From assembly GCA_964035545.1 (NCBI GenBank), contig OZ037765.1, forward strand, positions 30,058,004 through 30,122,003: a DNA stretch of 64,000 nucleotides, in the 5' to 3' direction. The stretch is from Bugula neritina (lineage: Eukaryota > Bryozoa > Gymnolaemata > Cheilostomatida > Bugulidae). Made by a program: the position numbers and the translations under genes. Shown in pieces: positions 38,595 through 48,800 of the stretch (the stretch's first letter is position 1; each line of letters starts with the position of its first letter). The notes under the pieces were generated by a model. It searched no databases. It was not told the origin of the DNA and saw nothing but the letters and a program-made list of their open reading frames with translations.

Positions 38595-41500
38595 TTAAAT
38601 TTTGGTTGCTATTGAAAACAAAATTTTGTGAACATTATAAAAAGCTGTACCATCATAAGATTCTGTTGGCACTAGTTCACCATCAGACACATTGTAACAT
38701 TCAGTAGCTCCGAGTACTACTTCATTATCCGATTCATATGCAGGGCTTTGGCCATTGGCTGTCATTATTAATGCTTTCAAGTTTGGAAACATGGTCATTG
38801 CAAATGCTCTATTGTCAGCGACAGTAGGCATCAGCACATTGTCATCCTCCATAGGTTTCTGCTGCCGGAACCATCTGTTCAACATGAGAGAAAAACTCAG
38901 CCTACTCAGACATTTGACTCAAACTTCTTCCACAAAGAATGAAGGAGTTAGCAATAAAAAACGAAGGAGTTAGCAACACATAAAACAGGTTTTACAAATA
39001 AATAACAGGTCAGTTGAACAATTAAAATTGGCACTTGAAAGGCTTGTTGTAATATCTATAGAGCCAATATATAATGTTAAAATATGCTAGCTACTTACTC
39101 AGTCCTTCTAATATCTGCTATGGTTAATCTGTCATTGGCTGACTTGGCCAGCATGCCTGCATATATAATATATATAATATGATTGCATAATGAGTCATGG
39201 TTACTGCTTGTGGTCAATATGCAATTTAATTATTAAGTTATTTGGCTTTGCTAACAGTTTTAGACATACAATTTGCAACAGGAAATTTGATATTTGTAAT
39301 AGTGTGAATTGAATACCGACTATCACAAAGCATTACTCAATATTATTAGACCCTAGTGACTGCCCAGCCACGCTCATAAACAAAGGATCAAACTTTAGGT
39401 AATAATCTTAAAAAACTATCTTGACTTTTCACAAAATTATCATATATGCACATGTATCTTGTCTAAGTTATAAAGGTAGAAAACGCGTTAGGCCCTGAAA
39501 AATGGTCAACATCCACAATACTAAAAAAGCATTAGAAAATGACTTGCATTTATTTACCTTTAATCAGAACTTTGGCTTTGTCAGAGAGATGGTCAGGGAC
39601 GGTATACTCGGCTTTGGCTATGTTATCATATAACTTGCATATGGTTTCTCCGTCAAACGGATATTGTGTAGTACACATTCTATATCTAAAACCGGATGTT
39701 ACTAAGATGTTAATCAGGAACTACATGTGCAAACGAAATGATGGTGCAGCAAAAAGTAACTGCAAACAATAGAAGAAGAATTGACAACAAATCATGTTAC
39801 ATTATACCATCTCATTAAAATGGCAGTTTTATTTTATATGTAGATTAGGATATAATATAACTTACAAAGTAACACCACAAGACCAGATATCTACTTTGTA
39901 GCCTGAAAAACTGTCATCGCCCGCTGCTATCTCAGGTGACTGCGAGACTGGAGATCCTTGACTAGTGGTTATTGTGTCATCTTTGGCAAACTGATCCAGC
40001 TCCTGTCAAATATACATTCGCATAGGAAAGACAACTACAGCTGAAAGGTTTCCTGCTTGGCAAACCATTGATTTGGATAATTTAGCGAAAGTTCCCAAAA
40101 TGTAGCAAAGATCTACGGATGTTTTTTATAGAGCAGGCATGCTGCAAAAGAGCCTTTGCATTTAAAAGGTCTTTAACTGACTGGTAGTAAATTTATTATC
40201 TTTCATAAATAAAATGAGTGTGATCCATTATTACTTCATTACCCAGTGTTTTAGTATATTCATGATAACTTTTATAATGTAACAATATTAGTTTAATAAT
40301 TTTGCTGGCCATCATTTTGATTTAATTTCATTATATTACAACTCAAATGCATAGCAAGTTATGTATGCCGTAAGGCGCAATTTTATATACACATTTTCGC
40401 AAAGACAGATCCTTAGAATACTTAGAGCAATAAAACACTTCGACAGATATACTTTCCAATGCAAGTTCATTCAACTAAAATAATATTCAATGCAAGCAAA
40501 TGTTCAAATCTAAGTTACTCTAACACCCATGACATTTGATTTTGAGCCAAGCCAATAAAGACAAACCATACGTGATACTGTTCACACAATGGCATAACAC
40601 CATCACATATAATATTACGAGACACACCTCTGAAACACCCAAATCTGTTATCTTTAGAACCTGGTCTATAGTAAGTAGGAGATTGGCAGGTTTAATATCT
40701 TTGTGAATAATGCCTCTAGAATGAAGGTATTCCAATCCATCTATCAGTTGCATGAAATAGTAATGAGCTTGCCATTCCGGAAACTTCTTCTGGTCACATT
40801 CATCTAGCATAGCTTGCAGGTTGCAGCAACAGTACTCTAATACTATATATGTAAGCTTAGTTAAGGAGCCAATATTGAAATGTATATGCAATGTGATGAT
40901 TTATGATACAATAAATTTATATACTGAGCTTAAAATAAAAATCCTGAGGATATTGAAACCAATTAGATGTGAAACTATTAGTATTTTAGCATTTAATACT
41001 TAAAATTCAAATATTACAAACACAATAAGCAATCATCCATAAATATGAGCTTCTTATAGCTTAAGAAAAAGGATATTTTTTCTGTTTTTCGTCATTAACG
41101 AACTCTTCTATCAAACGAATGACATTCTTGTGCTCTAGTCTTTTTAGTATATTAATTTCTCTAAAACATACATCAGATGCAAACAGAGTTAACTTCACTA
41201 GGTTGAATAAAAAAGCTGCTTCAAGTTAAACTCAAGCAAATTCTTTATAATAACATTGTTAATTTCACTTTCAGCTATGAAATTACCTTTTCACGTTGGC
41301 TAGGCCATTTGGTATTTTTCTTATTTTCCTACATTTTACAATCTTGACAGCCCTTCTACATAGAGTATTTATATCAAGCACTTCTTTGACTTTGCTGTAT
41401 GAGCCCTCTCCCAAAAGATCTCCTTTTAAATATTTGTCCCCAATGAAAGAAGCATGCGTGTCTGGAGTGTATATTATTTCAGCAGAGTCTATTCTAATTA

Positions 41501-41612
41501 TATTGGGAAGGAAGTCATCAGTAGAGTTCATGAAATCGTTCCATTGAGCCGATGTAGAATCATGAGCATACCGATCTGCTGAGAGATCATCCTTTTGAGA
41601 ACCCAGATCCAT
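38595..41612 (-). CDS. STK11: Serine/threonine kinase 11 (LKB1)
   Basis: LKB1 is the master kinase that phosphorylates AMPK-family kinases, acting with STRAD and MO25. Seven exons: 41612-41287, 41160-41077, 40850-40628, 40002-39866, 39685-39558, 39156-39099 and 38874-38595, giving 411 residues. Internal exon lengths of 84, 137, 128 and 58 match what I recall for human exons 2, 5, 6 and 7, and 223 equals human exons 3 plus 4. Motifs: glycine loop GEGSYSK at about 68-74 (third Gly replaced by Ser), VAIK-type RRAVK with K90, [11 protein letters not shown] at 186-196 (LKB1 has HKD, not HRD), DLG at 206-208, GSPVSQSPE for the usual GSPxxxPPE, and [10 protein letters not shown]. The C-terminus past the kinase domain is short and acidic and lacks the CAAX prenylation box of vertebrate LKB1. 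Intron 2 is of AT-AC type. Confidence 0.94.
40851..41076 (-). other. U12-type AT-AC intron (STK11 intron 2)
   Basis: The 226-bp intron starts with ATATCCTTTTT (from 41,076), the minor-spliceosome 5' consensus, and ends TTAC (40,851). The branch-site consensus TCCTTAAC lies at 40,867-40,860, about 10 nt before the end. There is no usable GT near the exon end, and only the AT-AC ends restore the frame (QKK then YIVLEYC, as in LKB1). Human STK11 intron 2 is a known AT-AC intron at the corresponding place. Confidence 0.93.
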
Positions 41613-41769
41613 AGTCACACATGGAACAAACAGCTTAATTTTTCAGCACTTGGCTTACAAATTTGATAAGCAGTTGCTTTAGTTGAATCTGCTTGTTTTC
41701 TTGGTAATCCAGCGGTGACTTTCGTATGCCCAGTTTACTGCATATAAAACTGAACAAGTGACTTATGAT

Positions 41770-42290
41770 TAATAGGGTTTGTCAGGTTGACTAATATTAG
41801 CACGAATTAAAAGAACACAGAAATATAAACAAATAAGAATTTTTTTGCTTTTACTATTTGCTGAAAAAAGTTGAAACCTTACTTTCGAGCTTAGTTCATC
41901 ACAATTGAAAATAGAAGAATCATCAAAATTACCAGGCACTTCCAACAATGAAACTGATTTCAAGGCAAGTTGAAGTGTCTGTTGGGTTTAAACTTCAGTG
42001 CTTACCATAACTCTCCAGAAGTGGCTCACCTATTATAGTAGATATCAAAAAGGAATTACGGTTGTGATTATCATAATATCAATTATGTAGATAACGGATA
42101 TATAAAACACTACAATAGGCAACACACAATTCCAACTATGAAGATAAAATTTCCCCAATAGCTTGATAGGGTTCGACAGGTTGACTAATATTAGCGCAGA
42201 TTAAAAAAACACAGAAATATATGGAAATAAGTAAAAATTTTATGCTGTTTTCTTGATAGGGGTGAAAGTTGAAACCCCAGTCTACCCCAG
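41770..42290. repeat. Direct repeat pair of about 90-110 bp
   Basis: Copies at about 41,773-41,880 and 42,167-42,280 share AATAGGGTT-type starts, CAGGTTGACTAATATTAGC, then AAAxAACACAGAAATATA and finally GTTGAAACC. They are spaced about 395 bp. This suggests a small interspersed element inserted twice or a local duplication. Confidence 0.8.
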
Positions 42291-42539
42291 AATGAGAATT
42301 TACGGTTTAAACAATAAACTAAGGGTTTAAATCTATCATACCAGAACTGTAGCAATAGCTACGCACTACACAGGTTGTATAAAATAATAAAACTTAATGC
42401 AATGTTATATGCTTATGCTAGTGCTACATTCACATTGTCATTGTGACTGGGCTTGTAATTGTATAAATCAAAATGATTAGTGAATGTCATAACTCATATC
42501 TCATATGCAAGTGTATATAGTTAAAGTACAACATTAACT

Positions 42540-44580
42540 ATAATTTAAATTTAAACTAATAATACTATGACTATGATTAACACTCAACAATAACTAAAAG
42601 TTAGAGTAAAAGAGACTCTAACAGTAACTCTTAGTCTTACTCTAACAGACAGAGTGAGAGTCAGAGTGACTCAGGCTGTGAGTGTGAGAGTCAGAGTAGA
42701 CAGGTTTACTTTCGTTGTGCACGAATGACTAAAACCAACAATATTAATATTGAAAATTTTAAACTTAATGTATTGTGAAAGTTTTAGCGCTTATGTTTGT
42801 TATAACAGTCAATGTCACAGACACGGACAGTTGAGGTTAATTATTTTCATTTTGCAATTAAAAAAACTTTCCAAATTTGTTGACATTGAAAACGAGTCTG
42901 CAGGAAGTTAGCGTAACTATAAAATATTATTGTTTTGTTGAAAAAATAATGCAACGTTTTACATCTTTTTTTCAAAATAAAGACTTATGGTTTTTTTTAA
43001 ATTTTTCGGTAATTTTTTTCATATTTTAATAATAACTATTTGATCAAGTTTCTGTTAGCTTATGTTGAACACACAACTCTTGGTAAATGAAAAAGTGCAT
43101 TGTTTTCTTCCGCGTGCGGTCCTATTTGCATTTATAGGTATAATTATGACCATTGATGTGTACACTGTACACTTCTTCGCGTGAACTCAATCGCACCTAC
43201 ATTGAATGCTTCAAGCACATTGTCATATAATGGCACTAATTGCTATATCATAATCACAAAGCTATAATTATTACCCATATACCTGGTTGACAGGTTGAAA
43301 GGCAAACTCTTTTCTCTCAAACTCTTTTCTCTCAAGCCAACGTCAATGTAGAACACTATATTATTATTTAATACTGTAAATTTCAATAGGCAAAACACTG
43401 AAGTATAAATTAAAATATTATATTTCAGCAGCGTGATAAATACTACCTTTAACCAACCCTTTGTATTTCAGCGAGTGAAAATTGAATCGAAGGCCTTTTG
43501 CTAGTGAAGCGGCTTTAGGAAGTAACAAATTATGAATAAGTTTGATTTTATTGAATGGCCAAATATAAAAATTTAGGTGGTACTGAGTTATCTGTCCAAA
43601 TTGTATCATTGATCGCTGATCATGCTGTAATTCCCTACGCTGTAACCTCACTGGCAGAAGTGCTATCGAGTGATACCCCGATCGTAATTTCTTATCGTGC
43701 GTGCAGAATAAGAATTAGAATATCAATATAAATAATATTTGAAATTGACAGCAGTTGCAGGGTAATTTAACATATAAATGAAATGCGTATCGCAACAAAG
43801 GTATAGTTATACGTTTATGGTTATCTCTACAACTCCAAGTCAATGTTGAATTTGAATATCAAATTCAATAGACTAACAGTAACTCTAAGACAATCACATT
43901 GACATTCACAATACCGATACCGTACCGCGTCCACTGTGAGTGTGATAGTCAGTGTGAGTGTCACACCCACTGTGACATATTCATATTGATAATGATAGTA
44001 ATTAACTGTATTACTACTATTACTAGTAATATTCAATTTCATGTTAATGTTATACTATAAGTATAGGTATAGTCTTTAAGTATAACTTATGGTTATACGT
44101 ATACTAATACTAATAGTAATAATACTTATAGTTATACAGTTATAGTTATACAAATAGTGAAATACAGTTTAAGTATTAGTGACTATTACTATTAGTATTA
44201 GTATTACTACTAGTACTACTAGTATTAGTACCTGTTAGTGTTACTATTAGTATAACTATGAGTATGAGTATTACTATTAGTATAACTATAAGTGTGAGTG
44301 TAACTCTAAGTCTATAAAACTAAGTATAAGTATAACTAATAGTAATACTTATAGTATAACTCTATAGTATAAGTATAACTTTGAGTTTGATATGACTATC
44401 AGTATCACAGTATGACTATGAGTATTAGTATTACTATTAGTATAAGTATTGCATTAGTATAACTATAAGTAGCAGTCACCGGTATCGCTATGAGTATGAC
44501 TATCGGTATTACTATTAATATCACTATGACTATTAGTATTTGTATAACTATAAGTATCACTATCACTATCGGTATGCTAA
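42540..44580. repeat. Degenerate AGTATNACTATNAGTA simple-repeat region
   Basis: Imperfect repetition of 6-bp steps (AGTATA, ACTATA, AGTATT and complements), densest from 43,980 to 44,580 and with a GTGAGAGTCAGAGT variant at 42,600-42,700 and 43,930-43,975. Similar patches occur near 4,305-4,660, 25,770-26,300, 30,845-31,290 and 50,755-50,945. Confidence 0.8.
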
Positions 44581-44666
44581 TCGCTAATTATCTAATGCAA
44601 TGGTCATGGTGCGTTATCAACACACTTCAGTCTCTTTCATCATCATGTAATATTTATATTATTATT

Positions 44667-44738
44667 GGATCCATTCAAGTAGAAATTATAAATATTAGTG
44701 CTATTAATAATATTTATAATTTCTACTTGAATGGATCC
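44667..44738. repeat. Perfect inverted repeat, 31-bp arms, 10-bp loop
   Basis: Arms 44,667-44,697 and 44,708-44,738 are exact reverse complements. They begin and end with GGATCC, and the loop is GTGCTATTAA. Transcribed RNA would form a long hairpin. No coding frame; the short plus frame across it is an artefact. Confidence 0.95.
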
Positions 44739-45831
44739 GGAATGAAAATGCTTGTTTAAATGCATAATAAATTTTTCTCATTTGTGTAATAGTATTAAAA
44801 TTATTACAATGTGAATATACTATATATAGTTAGTTAGTTGGTTGAAATATTTTGTGTGTGTATCAGTCATCACTTCAGATTTGACTTATGTGCAGATATG
44901 CTATCACCTCCACTAGCACCAAAAACTTTTAATAACTATTACTTTTAGAATATACTTATAGGTATAGTGTGTTATCAATATTGTTGCTCTACTTTGAGTT
45001 ACTTTACTGAAACTTGTTTAACTAAAAGGCATGCTGTGTAACTCAACACTAAAGTTTCACTTCTTAAGACAGAACTTAGAATTAGTACCTTGGTAACTAT
45101 AACTGTCAAATTTAACATAGGTGTTACTATTAAATAGTTATACTCATTGTCACAATCATTATTAGGAAACACTCATTCACTGTCACATTAGCCTTTTGGG
45201 ATGATAGATAATCTTAAGTCACTATAAAACTTTTGAAAACTATATAGTTGTAAATATATTCTAATTTGATAATCATGGTATAACAATAGCTATGAATAGC
45301 AGGTTACTGATATACCTATTGGGTATATGTCTTCATTCACTTATGAATAATATAGCCATAGGGGGTACCTTAAAGTGGGTGTATTTGCTCAGTCATTGAT
45401 ATGTAACTGAATCTGCTATTTTGCTATCTGCTATCACAATTAATTAAAAGCAATGTTTATTGCTGCACATAAAATTTGTTCCGTTCCACTTTATAGTCAG
45501 GAAAATACCAACTGTATAAACAATATCTTCAAAATGAAGGTGGTCACTTTCAAAAACTGAGATACTAAACCTAGAAAAAAGTAGAATAATCAACATTAGT
45601 TTGACATACTGTTAAACTAGAGATACTAGGTTATAAGTGGCTGCTTTTGCCCATTCTAGCATAGACACAAATTCTTCTGGAAATAAATTTGTATTGTATT
45701 TTCCATATCAATAATTGTGTATTTCATATTAAGAATTTGGTTTTTAGGTCATGAAGTATTAGATCAATTCAAGCTACCAAACGTTAGAATATGCAGTATT
45801 TTTAGCGCTTATCTAGACTAGCTACACTTTC

Positions 45832-48800
45832 ATGTCTTCCAAGCAGAACTTGCCGGATACTTGTGACAAAACAGATGCTATGGCAGTAACTGTTCCCCCA
45901 GCAACTCGTAACTCTATTGGTCACATCAACGACGACCCTGCAGGGCCAAAAGCATCCTCCCTCGAGAAAGATTTTAGGTCCATGTCCGGTAGTTTACAAG
46001 ATTACAATCAAGAAAGTTTAGAAGAAGTCAGTCGTGAAAACTCGCCAACCGATTTCGGCGACTCTGATCAGGTCTTCTTGGAAAATGGTGAATCTCAGCC
46101 AAAGATTCAAGAGGAAAAAGTTCATAGCAATGGCTTAGCGGAGAAGTCGAGACGAAGATCTAGTATTTTAAGTAAGAGTGGTCGACCAAGGAAGGTTAAA
46201 AAGTCTGTTAGTTTCTGCTCTATGCCTACTGAAAGAAGAGTTGCTAATGGTAGGTTTGAGTGTGATTTTGGCAGTAAAGAGCTAGTTTAAGTATAAGTTA
46301 TATACTTTAGTGAATTCTATAGCATTCTTGAATAACTCTATTTCTTGTAGCTGAAAGTGATAATTGTTATCAGAAGTTTTAAATGTGTAATAAAATTTCA
46401 GGCAGCTCTCCTAAAAGAAAAACAGTTGTTATGTCCATATGTATTTGGACTCTTACAGTACTCCTTTAGAATACAGTCATACTTTACCAGATGCCAAAAA
46501 GCTATATTTTTTATATCTCGTTGCATAGTTTTTTTTATATCAACCCCCATTAGCTTTCCAGGAAATAACATTTATAGCATTCCTGTAATCAAATATTCTT
46601 CTGCCATTAGTGTTGTTGTAATATTTTTCCTGTAGAGTGTAGACCATTCTTCTCTAATGCTCATAGAAATGTTTTAAAAAGTTAATGTTAAACCTGAGCT
46701 TCACCATATGTTTCCAGTATCTGATGAATCCTCATGCTTAGAACAATTCATCTTTTGTTTTTTAATTTTTAGTTGTATGTAATATAAGTCCTTAGCCCTC
46801 TTTAAAAGTTCTCTTTTCATCAGGGGTTCTCACAGGGGTGGTGACTATAAACTGCCGTGAGTGTTTATAATGCAATATCTGGTTGTTTCATATATTATGT
46901 TCTACTAGTCAGCTGGGAAAGGTCTCAGCATCGTCCCTTTCATTAGTCAAGGTCATTCTAGTGTTACTCAGCACCTAAGTCAGTCTAAGTAAAAGGACTG
47001 GGCTATTACTAGGGCCAGTCTTGAGGGAAATGGCTGTATGTAAAGTCAGGCTGTATTTTATGATGAGTTTCTTCAGCCCAACCCGTTGTACTTTCAGCAT
47101 AATATATTCTATTGACTGGGACTTGTTTTGATTGATAATCTCTAAGTTAATATGTGTCTGTAGTCGCTTGTATCTGCAACGTTCAGTCATAACACTACTG
47201 TCTGTAGTCTAAGAGTTTTTGCGTGGTGAACGTTATGACCGTTTGGAAAAAATGTGTTACATTTTTAGCATTGCACTTGAATGTTGATTTTGTCTGTGTA
47301 AACTGTTACAGTAGGTTTTAGTTTTATTGCTATTTATTTTATAGATATATTTTGTAGTTTCTATATACTATTAGCCGTACTAACTTTTGGAAATTATGTA
47401 TTCACTTGGAGTAGCTATTTAACTCCGTAGCTGTTGAATCTGCCCAAGTTGCTGTGTATAGCTCTGGTCATCTCTTTCTAGCCCGCGACTGTTTAGCCTG
47501 TATGCAAGAAGGCACTGAGCTTACCAAACTGAAACCTAACGGACGGATGTACCGCAGATACTACTGGCTGGAGAATGACTTGTCTGAGATTAGATGGATG
47601 CCCACTTCTAAAACATATAACAAGGCTAAAAGTAAGAAACACCTGTTTTGTGCAGCTGTAGCAGGTACTATTTAGTTGTGGAGTCGGTATGCAAGGATGC
47701 AGCCCAGACCAATGTGTGTTTTCTATAAATAATGGAGCTCCTTTACTGAGGTTATATTTGGCTGCGCTGTGTATACAGTATGCATAGGGCAGCAGCCTTG
47801 GCTATTTATAATATTGCATTGTTACCAGCTCCTTGTGTTATCTGTTTATAGGAACTTAAAAACTTGCTAGTTCAGGTCTTATCTAAATCATATTATTTGC
47901 TCCTAGTAAATGGCAGATACATATACATTGTCTTCATGTTTCGTAACAGCAGTTCAACACTGAGGTGTTGAATCCTTACATGCATGTATGTGTATACATT
48001 GTCTGTTAGACTGGTGGTTCGCTGCTTCTATCTACGGTGTACTGTAGTTTTAGTTAGTCAGATTAAGGAAGTTCAGAATGGCAAGAACTCTGAGGCTATG
48101 AAGAACAAGGATGTAGAGATGCTGTACCAGGAGGAGTGCATGCTCACCATACTGTATGGTAACAACTACACTCCTCTAGACCTCGTTGCTAAGTCACCTG
48201 ACGAGGCCAATATCTGGCTGGCTGGATTGAACCATCTAATAGCCAAGCAGGATGACCTTTCCAATGGAGGTTCGTGTATGAGTAATACTCCAATGTGTTG
48301 TTCTTCTGTCAGAGTAATTGCTGTAGTCATGCTCAAGAAGCTATGGACTCACGTAGGTAACCTTTATCTTTATATCTTTGAGTTTTGCTGATTCACTCTC
48401 AATCAGTTGGCTGAGTTTAATTGGTATGATAGTATGGTAACCTGTAATACAGTTAGCTGCTGCACTGTAGACTGTGGAAATGCACAACATCTTCAACCAG
48501 GGCCTATGGAATCTGGTACCTGATTTTCTGCTTGTTAAATTGGGTAAATTCTGACTGAATTTTCAAAATTGCTGCACGGGCTTAGTTTGCCTGCAATTTA
48601 TTTGGCCTGCGCTGACTATAAAACTAGAGACTCCTTCTTGGAGCAGCAGCAAACCAATTTCTAATAAGGAGATGAAGTTGTGGAATATGTATAGACAAAT
48701 TTTATATCAACTAGGGCCGAGGCTTCATCTAGTTATTAAAGAACTGCAGATTTTCAAGACAGCATGTAAATCTAAAATTTCGAATTTGAAAATAGGTCCT

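Larger units (their letters stand above)
41613..45831. other. Intergenic region between divergent STK11 and PRIP-like genes
   Basis: About 4.2 kb without a supported exon. It contains a dispersed direct repeat, extensive AGTA/TACT-type degenerate simple repeats and a perfect hairpin, described separately. Promoters of the two divergent genes must lie at its ends, but no canonical boxes are persuasive. Confidence 0.65.

Noticed and set aside
46357-46635. 92-codon hydrophobic plus frame after PRIP-like exon 1
   Set aside because: Lies in intron 1, AT-rich, no start context or family similarity.
48270-48391. Read-through continuation of PRIP-like exon 3 past 48,269
   Set aside because: The frame stays open but loses similarity, and ending at GGAG/GTTCGT joins correctly to the next exon.
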